A stretch of DNA of 64,000 nt from Marinobacter sp050379415 (lineage in GTDB: Bacteria; Pseudomonadota; Gammaproteobacteria; Pseudomonadales; Oleiphilaceae). Below the pieces are notes generated by a model, which had not been told where the DNA came from, ran no database searches, and worked only from the letters and a program-made list of their open reading frames with translations. The translations under genes and the position numbers were made by a program. Position 1 is the first letter of the stretch; every line of letters begins with the position of its first letter. The stretch is from positions 868,001 through 932,000 of the forward strand of contig NZ_JBNRLS010000002.1 in the NCBI RefSeq assembly GCF_050379415.1. The letters run 5' to 3'. Positions 1 to 9,500 of the stretch are shown piece after piece.

Positions 1-251
1 ACCAGCAGAATCGGCACCCCTGGCAAGGCATCACACACCCGGGCAAGGGATTCACCCACCCGGCTGCCTTCTCCGCTGACAAGAGCAACACCAACTTCTG
101 CCCTTCGCAGGTCATCACCATGAGCCAGCAGCGCCAAAGCTTCGTCGCCGGCGACCACCTGCCCTTCGCCGACAAATTCGAGGATCGTGACCAGATCGTG
201 CCGCCTCAGTTCATCCTCACTGAGCACCAGCACCTTGTTATTTTTAGACAT
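1..251 (-). CDS. FleQ-like sigma-54-dependent regulator, N-terminal fragment cut by the window edge
   Basis: An ATG at 251, read leftwards, opens a frame that is still open at base 1, so only about 83 N-terminal residues are present. AAGGG four bases before the ATG is a plausible ribosome site. The segment ELRRHDLVTILEFVGE followed by LPGVPILL resembles the receiver-like N-terminal domain of FleQ, the master activator of flagellar genes in Pseudomonas-type bacteria. The residues are those of a receiver-like fold, but the AAA+ and DNA-binding domains lie outside the window. It could be another NtrC-family activator with a similar N-terminus; confidence in the FleQ family is moderate. Confidence 0.6.
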   Translation of the reverse strand, partial: MSKNNKVLVLSEDELRRHDLVTILEFVGEGQVVAGDEALALLAHGDDLRRAEVGVALVSGEGSRVGESLARVCDALPGVPILL

Positions 252-346
252 TTTTCCCTTCCATTGGAGACTTCACTGGTATTTAAGACCGCTTGGGAGG
301 GAGAGTCAATTTTATGACGGGGTGAAGGAGTACGGGAAGTGAAGTT

Positions 347-376
347 GGGGTCAGATGAAGGCCTTCATCTGACCCC
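347..376. repeat. REP hairpin, perfect palindrome form
   Basis: A 30-nt perfect palindrome (GGGGTCAGATGAAGG and its complement) lies between the FleQ-like gene and the DUF1329 gene. It is the only member of the family in the first 23 kb. It has no T run, so it is not an ordinary intrinsic terminator. Confidence 0.9.
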
Positions 377-384
377 GTCTTCAT

Positions 385-1743
385 TCACCGCCGGGCAGCC
401 CGGCGGGCGGCGGAGGCGGTGAACTCGTTGCCGCGGAAGCCGGGCGCGAAGTCATAGGCCTTGAAGCCGTCGTCCAGGCCGTCGATGTAGTAGCGACCGG
501 CCTTGAGGTCATAGGTCATTTCCATGGTGGTCCAGAACACCGGCTCGCTGTAGTAAGTGATGTTGTGCGCCTCGGACACACGCCAGAGATTGCCTTCCTG
601 GTCATATTCCTCGGAAGCCAGAATCTGCCAGCTGTCCTCGTCCACGTAGAACACCCGGCGGGAATAGATATGGCTGATACCGGTTCGCAGCCTGGCCTCA
701 ACCACCCACACCCGGTGCAGTTCGTAACGCGCCAGCTTCTGGTTGATGTGCTTCGGACGAATCACATCGTCGGCTTCCACGGCATCGCCATGCAACTTGT
801 AGGCGTTATAGGGCACGTACATTTCACGCTTGCCCTTCAGGGTCCAGTCGTACTGGTTGGGGGCACCGTTATACATGTCCTTCTGATCTACCGAGCGCAA
901 CGAGGACGAGTTCGGCAGGTCGGTTTCATAGGCCAGGTTGGGGGAACGGCGCAAGCGGCGGGAGCCGGAATCATAACGCCAGGCCAGCCGTGGGGAGCGG
1001 ATCTGGTCCAGGGTTTCATGAACCAGGGTAATCGTCCCGGCCAGCGAGGACGGCGAAATGGTGTTTGTTTTCAGATAGAAGATCTTGTTATCGATTTCTT
1101 CCAGCTCCGCCCCTTTGCGGCTGTATGCGAAGAAATAATCGTATTCATTGACAACGGGATGGTAGGAACCGTCAGTCTGCGGCGTGGCCGAGGCACTGCG
1201 GAACGAGATCTCCGTGCCACGGTAGCGAAGGATATGGTTCCAGATCACCTCGAGCCCGTTCTTCGGAATCGGGAACGGGCTGGTCATGATGGTGCCCCGG
1301 ACCCCGTTGCCGTTATCCAACAGCTCGGCAGCGGTGGCGTTCTCGATGGACTTGTCGTAAACATGCTCCGGAAAGGCTGCGCTACGACGGCTCTGATACA
1401 CCGGTATGAAAAAATCCGGACCGTATTGTTCGATCATCCGGATATGACCGTCGGACAACTTGTCCCGGTACAGATCCAGGTTGTCCCGGGTAATCACGAA
1501 CAACGGCTTGTCGTCGGGGAACGGATTGGTTTCGATCTCCCCCTGGCGCCAGCTCGCCGGTGGCGTGTTCAGCCCTCCGGTCCACTCCGGAATGGTCCCT
1601 GCCGCATTGGCGCCGCGCTCGGCACCCACCGGGGTCAACTCATTTTCAAGCCTCTCGGCTTCCGCCGGACTTACCTTGGCCAGTGCCTGCCCGGATAATC
1701 CGAACAGTACCGCCGCTGCACCCGCGACAATGTGGCTTCGCAT
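385..1743 (-). CDS. DUF1329 family exported protein
   Basis: The 452-residue product has a signal peptide (about residues 1-22, ending GQALA) and a mature region with the DUF1329 signature GLEVIWNHILRYRG. I start at 1743 rather than the longer frame at 1767 because GGAG lies 9 bases before this ATG and the signal peptide then begins cleanly with MRSHIV. DUF1329 proteins are thought to adopt a LolA/LppX-like fold that binds lipid or other hydrophobic ligands in the periplasm; their exact role is not known. A palindrome matching the PsrA (fatty-acid sensing) consensus lies 50 bases upstream, which fits a lipid-related job. Family assignment is firm; function is not. Confidence 0.85.
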   Translation of the reverse strand: MRSHIVAGAAAVLFGLSGQALAKVSPAEAERLENELTPVGAERGANAAGTIPEWTGGLNTPPASWRQGEIETNPFPDDKPLFVITRDNLDLYRDKLSDGHIRMIEQYGPDFFIPVYQSRRSAAFPEHVYDKSIENATAAELLDNGNGVRGTIMTSPFPIPKNGLEVIWNHILRYRGTEISFRSASATPQTDGSYHPVVNEYDYFFAYSRKGAELEEIDNKIFYLKTNTISPSSLAGTITLVHETLDQIRSPRLAWRYDSGSRRLRRSPNLAYETDLPNSSSLRSVDQKDMYNGAPNQYDWTLKGKREMYVPYNAYKLHGDAVEADDVIRPKHINQKLARYELHRVWVVEARLRTGISHIYSRRVFYVDEDSWQILASEEYDQEGNLWRVSEAHNITYYSEPVFWTTMEMTYDLKAGRYYIDGLDDGFKAYDFAPGFRGNEFTASAARRAARR

Positions 1744-1792
1744 ACCTGACATCTCCAGCAGTTCCATAAGACGGGCTGCTTTTTGCCAAATT

Positions 1793-1806
1793 CAAACGAT
1801 CGTTTC
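1793..1806. promoter_or_regulatory. PsrA-like operator (CAAAC-N4-GTTTC)
   Basis: CAAACGATCGTTTC fits the (G/C)AAAC-N2-4-GTTT(G/C) consensus described for PsrA, a TetR-family regulator in Pseudomonas that responds to long-chain fatty acids. It lies between the DUF1329 gene and the rightward gene at 1940, so it could act on either. In Pseudomonas aeruginosa psrA lies next to lexA, which is 1.5 kb away here. The match is by eye to a known consensus; binding is inferred. Confidence 0.5.
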
Positions 1807-1939
1807 AAGTGAATGTTTGTATTTTCTTGTGACGGCACGGGGAATCATGAGACAGGTGCAGAAATCGTTGCACAGAAATGGTACAATCACTCTCTTAACA
1901 ATCTGCCAGATCTTCCCAATCCGAAATCGCAGGTACTCC

Positions 1940-2452
1940 ATGGCCTCGCAATGGCATTCGCTGGTCTCACAAAAACTGTTTCTGGCCAAGACGCTACTTG
2001 GGCAGCTTGATCTGCCGGCATTGGCAGCCAACGGGCAGCCGGCACCGGAAGCGGAGCAAGCGCTCAGACGGGAAGCGGCGATCCAGGGTGCAACAGAGCT
2101 GGTACTCCGCAGCCGGAGATTGTTGCTGGTGATGATCGCCCGGCTTTACCAGGAACGAAATGCCGAGCCGGAGACCCTGGAGGAACTGGCGGCACTGATT
2201 GGCGCGGAGGCCAACGAAGTGTACCGGTTGCGTAATCTGTCATCAGAGCCTGGTAGCTGGTGGAATCACCTGGATCAGCTGGAACAGAGCCAGAGTCGTC
2301 CGCCGGCGACCCGGAAAACCATAACGGATGACAACGTCATCGCGGTTTCAGCGGAAACCGGGCCAGACAGGTCAGCTGCCGGATTGCTTAGAACCCTGGG
2401 CGCACTCAAACATTTTGCAGACGATCTGGAAGAACAGCACAGCGAGTGGTGA
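1940..2452 (+). CDS. Conserved hypothetical protein, DUF6586-like
   Basis: This 170-residue cytoplasmic protein is largely helical, with no signal peptide or membrane segment. It starts MASQWHSLVSQKLFLAKTLL and carries a central helix-rich segment ending PGSWWNHLDQL. The ATG at 1940 has AGG nine bases upstream; the same frame is open further upstream but opposite the DUF1329 coding sequence, so the extension is not real. I recognise it as the small conserved gene found near sulA and lexA in Pseudomonas (DUF6586 group). The C-terminal third (about 120-150) is low in conservation and probably disordered. No function is known to me. Confidence 0.75.
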   Translation: MASQWHSLVSQKLFLAKTLLGQLDLPALAANGQPAPEAEQALRREAAIQGATELVLRSRRLLLVMIARLYQERNAEPETLEELAALIGAEANEVYRLRNLSSEPGSWWNHLDQLEQSQSRPPATRKTITDDNVIAVSAETGPDRSAAGLLRTLGALKHFADDLEEQHSEW

Positions 2453-2503
2453 ATAACCGCCCGACGCTGGATTCCGGATCTCAATAACAGACAGGTTTAC
2501 TGA

Positions 2504-2764
2504 ATGTCACCATCGTTTTTTGAAATTGTACAATTGAGCAACGGCGACTATGCGCTGCGTCGGATCGACGACGACGGTGCGCCACTGGTCAAAATCTCGT
2601 TCTCGCAGGAAGCCCGGGAAATGATGGAAGATCGTGACATGAATGTCGCCAAGGCCATGATCGCCGCGGGCATTGAAGCTGTGGGCGACATCACCCATGA
2701 CATTGACTGGGAAGAGGAAGAGGTCGAGGCAGTCGACCCGCAGCCCTCCTACACCCTGCACTGA
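2504..2764 (+). CDS. Small conserved acidic protein of the sulA neighbourhood
   Basis: The product is 86 residues, strongly acidic at the C-terminus (IDWEEEEVEA), and starts MSPSFFEIVQLSNGDYALRR. It follows the DUF6586-like gene by 51 bases and converges on sulA. The pairing with that gene and with sulA-lexA is the arrangement I know from Pseudomonas, which argues that it is a real gene in spite of its size. No domain of known function is visible. It may be a beta-strand-rich domain followed by an acidic tail. Confidence 0.75.
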   Translation: MSPSFFEIVQLSNGDYALRRIDDDGAPLVKISFSQEAREMMEDRDMNVAKAMIAAGIEAVGDITHDIDWEEEEVEAVDPQPSYTLH

Positions 2765-2797
2765 TCTGGCGGCGGGCGCCCCGGCCCGCCCCAAGCC

Positions 2798-3289
2798 TCA
2801 ACGCTGGCGAAGCACCACCCCGTGACTGTTACCCTCGGCCGATGCGTTCTGGAGCGATTCCAGTGCGGAGCGGCCGAGCTTACAGGTCCACATCACAACA
2901 GCGTGGCAGGTACCGGCCCTGAGTGCCCGCTCGGCCAACTGCTGGGCCGGCAGCTCAGGCGTCGAACGCAGTACCAGCAATTCCCCCGTGACAATGCCAT
3001 GCATCTTCTGCCACTTGCTGACCAGCTCCTGTGGCGGATCAATCCAGGCCAACCAGCGCTTTTCCTGGTTGAGCTGGGTCAGCATCGGCAGTAGCAACTG
3101 GAAGTTCTCCACCTGCCCCTGGGGCAGGATAATCTCGGTCACGTTACCGGCAACTTCCGCTGGACGGGGCTCGAGACTGCGGCGGGTGCGAATGACCGCC
3201 CGTCGCCCGGGAACATCTGACGCCGGTTCGGAATGGGACAGGACGCCTTGCTGATAGGCCAGATTCTGATTGAAGCTCAGTTGTTCCAT
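2798..3289 (-). CDS. sulA: SulA-like cell division inhibitor
   Basis: SulA proteins bind FtsZ and block septation after DNA damage until repair is complete. This 163-residue protein carries the SulA core LLLPMLTQLNQEKRWLAWID at about 65-85, which in this family contacts FtsZ, and a C-terminal segment AVVMWTCKLGRSALESLQ. The gene lies 46 bases downstream of lexA on the same strand. No LexA box is visible in that gap, so it is probably co-transcribed with lexA and controlled from the lexA operator. The N-terminus is divergent from enterobacterial SulA, as is usual for pseudomonad relatives. Confidence 0.85.
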   Translation of the reverse strand: MEQLSFNQNLAYQQGVLSHSEPASDVPGRRAVIRTRRSLEPRPAEVAGNVTEIILPQGQVENFQLLLPMLTQLNQEKRWLAWIDPPQELVSKWQKMHGIVTGELLVLRSTPELPAQQLAERALRAGTCHAVVMWTCKLGRSALESLQNASAEGNSHGVVLRQR

Positions 3290-3335
3290 AAGTCACCCGC
3301 TTGTTCTTTTATCGATTGGCTGTGGCTGGCCCGGC

Positions 3336-3944
3336 TCAGTGGAGGTCGGAGCGGCGTATGACACCCACGCCCAGGCCTTCGATAAACAGTTCCTGCTCGG
3401 TCAGATCCACTTCGATGGGCTCGAATTCGTCGTTCTCGGCAATCAGGTACACCTTGGTTCCATCCTTCCGGAAACGCTTTACGGTCACTTCTTCCCCGAC
3501 CCGTGCCACGACCACTTGGCCGTTGTGTACATCCTGGGTGCGGTGAACCGCCAGCAGATCGCCATCGAGGATGCCAATGTCCTTCATACTCATACCGCGC
3601 ACGCGCAGCAGGTAGTCTGCCGACGGCGAGAAGAAATCGGGCTGCAGAGTACAGTGATCCTCGATATGCTCCTGGGCCAGGATCGGACTACCGGCTGCCA
3701 CCTGACCGATCACCGGCAGGCCCGGATCCTCCTCCGCCTCCGGCAAGCGAATACCGCGGCTGGCACCGGGCACCATTTCGATCGCACCCTTACGGGCCAG
3801 CGCCCTCAGGTGCTCCTCTGCCGCGTTGGCAGAGCGAAAGCCCAGCTCCGCCGCGATTTCCGCCCGGGTGGGTGGGTAGCCGGTCTCGTCGACGTAGCGC
3901 CGGATAATATCCAGTACCTGTTGTTGCCTGGCAGTCAGCTTCAT
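3336..3944 (-). CDS. lexA: LexA repressor, SOS regulator
   Basis: LexA represses DNA-damage genes and cleaves itself when RecA filaments form. The 202-residue protein has an N-terminal winged helix-turn-helix (MKLTARQQQVLDII, about 1-70) and the self-cleaving C-terminal domain. All the functional residues are present at the E. coli positions: the Ala84-Gly85 cleavage bond in QVAAGSP, the nucleophile Ser119 in RGMSM and the base Lys156 in VTVKRF. I start at 3944, with GGAG eight bases before the ATG, and not at the upstream in-frame start at 3992, which overlaps the operator region. An SOS box lies 50 bases upstream. Confidence 0.97.
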   Translation of the reverse strand: MKLTARQQQVLDIIRRYVDETGYPPTRAEIAAELGFRSANAAEEHLRALARKGAIEMVPGASRGIRLPEAEEDPGLPVIGQVAAGSPILAQEHIEDHCTLQPDFFSPSADYLLRVRGMSMKDIGILDGDLLAVHRTQDVHNGQVVVARVGEEVTVKRFRKDGTKVYLIAENDEFEPIEVDLTEQELFIEGLGVGVIRRSDLH

Positions 3945-3994
3945 TCCGTTACTCCGGTCAGTCCAGGTGACAGGCCCGCCCCTGACGGACACGC

Positions 3995-4010
3995 CTGTTT
4001 TTTTATACAG
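3995..4010. promoter_or_regulatory. LexA operator (SOS box), with a possible half-site beside it
   Basis: CTGTTTTTTTATACAG matches the LexA consensus CTG-N10-CAG exactly at the six defining bases. It lies in the lexA promoter region, so lexA (and sulA behind it) should be autoregulated. A second, imperfect site is visible at 4013-4028, where CTGTATATAG (minus strand) is good but the other half is degraded (ATT instead of CAG). E. coli lexA has two boxes in tandem, so this could be a decayed second box. Confidence 0.85.
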
Positions 4011-4142
4011 TAAATTGACTATATACAGTGTTTTATCCAGTGTAAAGCCCGCCCACCGATTTTCTGTCGCCGGCGTAACCCGTTGACAGCCAGGGGATGT
4101 GTTATGGTGAGAAAAATCCTACATGCAGACTCGGGGAGCCCG

Positions 4143-5144
4143 ATGTCACAAACCAGTACCTGCACGTTACCGGAGGTGCGGCTCAACAGCGAAGGCGAGG
4201 AGCGCCGCGTTGGCGTCGAGGTGGAGCTGTCCGGCCTGGGCTATGAAGTACTCGTGGATCATGCATCCCGCCTGCTGGATGCGCCTGCCACAACCATCTC
4301 GCGGTATGTCACGAGGATTGATACCCTACTGGGCCCTTTCACGATCGAGCTGGATTCGGATCCGATCAAGGGGCTGGACCTGGCAGATGAACGCCTGCCC
4401 AGCTCCATCCGCGAGCTGGGAGGCCAGGCCATGGATGTGATTGATGCTGCGGCCGAGCGTGTGGTTCCACTGGAAATCGTGACGCCGCCGATTCCCCTGT
4501 CCCGCCTGCAGGATGTCGAAACCCTGGTGGATGAGCTCCACCTGCTCGGCGCCCTGGGAAGCCGGGAGGCGATTTATTTTGCCTTCGGTCTGCAGCTCAA
4601 CCCCGAACTGCCGGATCTCCAACCGGCAACGATCGTCCGCTATCTGCAGGCCTTCGCGGCCCTGTATGACTGGCTCAAGGCCAGGCACCAGCTCGACATC
4701 AGCCGGAAGTTCACCACCTACATTGAACCCTGGGCCTCCCGTTACACCGACGAGCTGATGGCGGATAGCTACGCCCCCGACCAGACACAGCTGATGCGGG
4801 ACTACCTGGAGTTCAATCCGACCCGAAACCGGGCCCTGGACCTGCTCCCGCTGTTCTCACACCTGGACGCCGACCTGCTTGTCGAGTACGTGCGGGACCC
4901 GCGCATCAAGAGTCGCCCCACCCTGCATTACCGGCTACCGGATTGCGACATCGACAACCCGGAATGGCATTTCTCCAGCGTGTGGAACGACTGGGTCATT
5001 CTGGAACAGATTGCCAACCGGGCCGATGACCTGGCGGAACTGAGGGGGTTGTTCCGGGACAGCCGGAAGTTCAGTTTCCACAACCTGACCCACAGCTGGC
5101 AGGAAACCACAGACCAGTGGCTGCGTACCAAGGGTTATGTCTGA
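4143..5144 (+). CDS. Amidoligase family protein (putative carboxylate-amine ligase)
   Basis: The 333-residue product resembles the Amidoligase_2 family, members of the glutamine synthetase/glutamate-cysteine ligase fold that couple ATP hydrolysis to amide bond formation. Visible features are RVGVEVELSGL near the start (the acidic metal-binding strand, GxExE-like), the strand FTIELDSDPI at about 60-70, and VVPLEIVTPPIPL at about 103. I start at 4143, six bases after GGGGAG, instead of the longer frame beginning at 4083. Its stop overlaps the next gene by 8 bases, so the two are probably translationally coupled. The substrate is unknown; such ligases are thought to make peptide-like or modified metabolites. 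Confidence 0.8.
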   Translation: MSQTSTCTLPEVRLNSEGEERRVGVEVELSGLGYEVLVDHASRLLDAPATTISRYVTRIDTLLGPFTIELDSDPIKGLDLADERLPSSIRELGGQAMDVIDAAAERVVPLEIVTPPIPLSRLQDVETLVDELHLLGALGSREAIYFAFGLQLNPELPDLQPATIVRYLQAFAALYDWLKARHQLDISRKFTTYIEPWASRYTDELMADSYAPDQTQLMRDYLEFNPTRNRALDLLPLFSHLDADLLVEYVRDPRIKSRPTLHYRLPDCDIDNPEWHFSSVWNDWVILEQIANRADDLAELRGLFRDSRKFSFHNLTHSWQETTDQWLRTKGYV

Positions 5145-5880
5145 CGCATTACAGGAAGCCCCGGAAATCCCGGGGGTCACCATCGGCATCAGTGGGCCGG
5201 CCCGACGCAGCCTGGCCCATCGTCTGATCAGCCTTGCGCTGCGGATGCATGGTGCCCGAACCCATTATATTCGCCCCGGTTCCCGGGTGGATGTATCACT
5301 GCTGGACGGTCTGGTGCTCTCCGGCGGCACTCACGTTCACCCGGAAAACTTCGGCCAGCAGCCCCAGGTTACCGCCCGCTATGACCGGCGGCGGGATACC
5401 ACGGACCAGCGACTGCTGAAGGAGGCTGAGGCCATTGGCATCCCGGTACTGGGCATCTGCCGCGGCGCACAGTTCATCAACGTATTCCATGGCGGCTCCC
5501 TGTGCCAGAACGTCACCCCCCTGCGAGTCCATACCCGGCACAGGCCCCTGCTGTTGCCCCTGCAAACCGTCAGACTGGTCAGTGACAGCCGGCTCGGGCA
5601 GTTGATGCATGGGCCGGTGATCGGAGCCAACCGCATCCACAGCCAGGCCATCAAACGGCTGGGAAAGAACCTGAGGGTGGTCGCCGTAGACAACGACCTG
5701 TTTGTACAGGCCATCGAAAACACTCGCGGCCAGTGGCTCATGGGTGTGCAATGGCATCCGGAATACCTGCTGTATCACGGCGGGCACCGACGCATTTTCG
5801 GCCACTTTGTCGAAGCCGCCCGCAACTTCAAACTGGCCCGGCTGGAGCCCGGTCTGGCCACCCCTGAAACCACACTCTGA
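5137..5880 (+). CDS. Class I glutamine amidotransferase-like hydrolase (peptidase C26)
   Basis: The 247-residue protein belongs to the gamma-glutamyl-gamma-aminobutyrate hydrolase (PuuD-like) group of class I amidotransferases. The catalytic triad is complete: Cys108 in GICRGAQ, and His207 with Glu209 in QWHPEY. The family cleaves gamma-glutamyl amide bonds or delivers ammonia from glutamine. The start codon lies inside the end of the amidoligase gene (8-base overlap), so the pair probably works on one pathway, one making and one breaking or supplying nitrogen for an amide bond. The substrate cannot be read from the sequence. Confidence 0.85.
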   Translation: MSDALQEAPEIPGVTIGISGPARRSLAHRLISLALRMHGARTHYIRPGSRVDVSLLDGLVLSGGTHVHPENFGQQPQVTARYDRRRDTTDQRLLKEAEAIGIPVLGICRGAQFINVFHGGSLCQNVTPLRVHTRHRPLLLPLQTVRLVSDSRLGQLMHGPVIGANRIHSQAIKRLGKNLRVVAVDNDLFVQAIENTRGQWLMGVQWHPEYLLYHGGHRRIFGHFVEAARNFKLARLEPGLATPETTL

Positions 5881-5895
5881 AGGAGTATTGCACCC

Positions 5896-6579
5896 ATGAA
5901 CGGACGGAACCGCTTGCTGCTCCCCCTCATCTCTCTCACAATGGCACCTGCCCTGACGATGGCCGGCGAGCTGACACTCACCGGCGAAGGGTCGGTGCGC
6001 TACGAACCGGACAGCGCCCGTCTACAGTTCACTGCCAGCGCCGAGGATCCCCTCGCGAACAAGGCCAGCGACCAGGTCCGGCAACAGATGGAGAAATGGC
6101 GCGAAGGCATCGAGAACTGGCGGGACCAGCTCGCTGACTACAGCGATGCACAGCTGAACCTGTACACCCGGACGATCCCGCCGGCAGAGCGGGGTGGCCA
6201 GTCGACACAGCAGGCAGTCGCCTCCCAGACCGTGAGCTTCAGTATCAGCGACCTGACGCTGCTGAACCCGCTGCTGGAACAGGCTCAGGCGCTGGGCATG
6301 GAATACAACCTGGGGCCACAACAGTTCTACCACTCCAACGAGCCGCAACTGGAGCGGGAAGCCCTGGCCGCCGCCATTGCCGATGCCCGGGCTCAATGCG
6401 AATTCGTGGCCCGGGAGCTGAACCAGTCCTGCGGCGAAGTGGTCACGATGAACATCAACAGCGGTTACCGGCCGGTACCGATGATGATGGCCGAGGCCCG
6501 TGCTGCAAAGGATGTGGTGACCAGCGTCGGAGTCCGCGAGATGACGGCCTCGGTTTCCGCCACCTTCACCCTCGAGTGA
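5896..6579 (+). CDS. SIMPL domain (DUF541) periplasmic protein
   Basis: The 227-residue product has a signal peptide (cleavage near TMAGELT, about residue 24) followed by a SIMPL/DUF541 domain. The opening LTLTGEGSVRYEPDSARL is the typical first strand of the family, and the C-terminal strand TASVSATFTLE closes it. A Shine-Dalgarno AAGGAG lies in the 15-base gap after the amidotransferase gene, so it is likely the third gene of that operon. Relatives such as E. coli YggE are periplasmic and linked to oxidative stress tolerance, but the biochemical role is not settled. A link to the amidoligase pair is only suggested by position. Confidence 0.85.
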   Translation: MNGRNRLLLPLISLTMAPALTMAGELTLTGEGSVRYEPDSARLQFTASAEDPLANKASDQVRQQMEKWREGIENWRDQLADYSDAQLNLYTRTIPPAERGGQSTQQAVASQTVSFSISDLTLLNPLLEQAQALGMEYNLGPQQFYHSNEPQLEREALAAAIADARAQCEFVARELNQSCGEVVTMNINSGYRPVPMMMAEARAAKDVVTSVGVREMTASVSATFTLE

Positions 6580-6586
6580 TCCGCAC

Positions 6587-9500
6587 TCAGAAATCCCGGG
6601 TGTAAAAGATATCGAGCGAGGCCGCCAGACCACTGGCGGCCTCCAGGTAGAAATATTTGCCGAGGTCATATCGCAATGCCACGGTGGTAATGGGCTCGAA
6701 GATGCCCACGCCGTAGCGCACGCTGAGGTCCTCCGTCAGATACCCACTGGCCACCACCGAGGTCTGCTCACCCGTCCCCTCGGCTTCCAGGGTCAGCTGC
6801 CGGATACCCAGCTCTTCTCCAAGTTGCCCGGTAACCTTGCTGGCCTGGGTCAGGCCCAGTGACAGGGCAGCGCGGTTCATCTGTCCTTCGTCGCCCTGGC
6901 TCTGTGGCGCCCGGCCGAGGATGAGGTAAGAGAGCGCATCGGATTGTGGCATGTCCGGGTTCGAGAAGACTTCGGTCGAGGGCGCCTGGACGGGGCCACT
7001 GAGCCGCAGCCCGGCCACTACGGAACCTACCTCTCGTATTGCCTCGATCTCGAGATAGGGCTGTGTGAGGTTACCCACGAACAGAAGCCTGGCTGTGCGC
7101 AGTTGCAGCTCCTGACCGTAGGCCTCATAGTGCCCGTCCACCAGCTGCAGGGTACCCCGGGTATCCATATCGTTGCCGATGCGCAGGGTACCCTCGAGAT
7201 TGCCAGTGACGCCAAAGGCAGCGAAGGTGACCTCATCCTCCCCGACCCGGACGGTGACATCCATTTCCATCGAACGGATGGCGGGCTCCTCCTGTTCCAC
7301 GCCCACAATGACCTCGTCCTCGGACACCTGGACCGCCTGCGCCGGGAGGGACTTGATTTCGATACTTCCCCGAGGGACAGCCACCTCACCGGAGACCGCC
7401 AGATCGCCCTCACTGAAGGTCACCTCCAGGTCCGGGGCAATTTCCAGCCGGGCATAGGGCTCAATGTTGAGCGGAATCCGGCTGCCGGCAATGGCCAGCC
7501 TCCCCCTCGGCGCACCGGACCAGTCGACACTGCCATCCAGGGTGGTTTCACTTCGATCATTGCTGCGGATCCGGCCGCTCAGATCAGCGGAATATCCGTT
7601 CAGGTCAACCTGGATCAGGATATCCTCAAGAGGCACGGGCAACGTTGGATCCATGATCCGGCCATCCACCAGTGCCAGCTCTCCGGTCACCGCCGGTTTC
7701 ATCAGCGGACCGGACAATCGCCCCTGGCCACTGATCTCGCCGGCCACCTCCTGGAGCCCGGTAAAAACCCCGGCCAGAGCCAGATCCAGGCCCTGAAGAC
7801 TGAAATCCCCTTCGACCCGGCGGTCGGCGCTGTCGGGATCGACGGCAAGATCCAGACGAAAACCGCCGAGCGCATCGCCATCCAGCCGGACATCGACATT
7901 GGCCACGTCCGGTTGCAAAGCCAGTTCCGCCGTCAGGGACGAGTAACCCAGCGCCTCCCACTCGCCATCGACCAGGACATCAAACTCGCCACTGCCAGCA
8001 TCAACAAACACACGGCCGGTGGGGCCTGCATCATCCTGGGTGAATGACACTTCGGCGTTCAGCTCCGACTGCCACCGGAGGGTTTCAGGCAGCAGCGGAG
8101 ACAGCGCCTCAGTCGGAAAGCGGCTGATCCGATAGGCAATCTCCGGGCGCGGATACAGTAACTGGTCCTCGGCGCACACCGAGCTTTGCTGCCAGGCCCA
8201 GCAATGGGCGCCGAACCGCACCCGTCCATTCGGTTCCCAGGCCAGTTCCGCCGGCGCCTGCAGGCGCCACCGTTGATCCTGTTCCGGGATCGAGATATCG
8301 CCCCTGGCAAGACTCCCCAGCCAGCTTTGCCAGCGCTCGCCAAAGCCGCCTTCAAAATCCACAGTAACCCGGGCATCTGCATGTTGCGCATCGACCGCCA
8401 GCGTATGATTCTCCCGGGTGCCGGCGGCATTCAATACCAGCGTTTCCAGCGCCTGACCTGCCGACTCAATCTTCCCGGCCTCCACGCTGGCATCGAGCAC
8501 CTGGCCTTCCGACAGGGAGGCGTTCACCGCCAGGCTGCCGATGGTCAGCTGGTCCTGCCAGGCCAGAGCCTGGCCATCGGCCACAAGCTCTGCGACCGGG
8601 TCCTCCGGACTGCCGGAAAGCTTCAAAGTTGCCTCGAGTTCACCGGCCAGACCGGCAAGAAGTTGCTCGGGCTTGGGCAGGGACATGGTCAGGTCTGCCG
8701 ACAGTTCAGGCCCCCACGCACCCTCGCCGGACACCCGGTTATCCCCTACGACCAGTTCCAGGCCGGACACCACCCAACTGCCGGTTTCGGTATTCAGAGC
8801 GCCGGTGGCCAGGGTTTCGTGAGAGCGCCAGCTCCCCGAGAGATCCCAGCTTGCGGTCATACGTGGCACCGGCGCTTGTTCAAGGGAGCCCTCGCTTTTG
8901 ACCTCGCCATTCAGCGACGCCTCCAATGCCGGCACCCAGAACCCCGGATTGAAATCACTGAGTTCAAGCGCAGCCTGCCAGCTCACTGGTCCGTCAAAGC
9001 CGACCCGGCCACTGCCGGTGGCCGATCCTGCGCCGGTTTCCAGGGCAAGCTCAGAGAGGTTGACCGCCTTGAGATCCCCATCCAGGGAAGCTGCAACGGT
9101 GGCCTCCCCCATCGGGCCTCGGGTCTCCGCCTTGAGAGTGCCCTGGTATTGATTGTCCGCCCAACTGAAGTTGCCTGTCAGGGTATTGAGTTCGACCGGC
9201 GGCTCGGACAGGTCCGGCACCAGCGAATACCAAGGGAAGCGATCCAGGCTCAGGTCAGCCTCGGCGGAAAAGCCGTCGGCCCAACTCAGGTTACCCCGGA
9301 CAGTGGCATTGCCGGGCGGCTCCCCTTCAGAAGCCAGCACCAGCTCAAGGTTATCGGCTCCGGCGGTGGTGACCAGGCCAGACAGCCTCAAGGCAACGGG
9401 TCCGACGGTACCTGGCAGCGTGGCCTCTCCACGGGTGCGGAAACCCTGCTCCAGCGATCCGTCTGCCTCCACGACAAGGTCCTGGAAGGTGAGAGTTTCG

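Noticed and set aside
347..376. REP hairpins considered as ordinary intrinsic terminators
   Set aside because: Most lack a T run after the stem, occur in clusters of 2-5, and two lie inside a coding gene. A few (26450-26479) might act as terminators in addition.
565..1698. Long open frame on the plus strand opposite the DUF1329 gene
   Set aside because: It lies opposite a protein with signal peptide and family motifs on the minus strand; such shadows are normal in GC-rich DNA.
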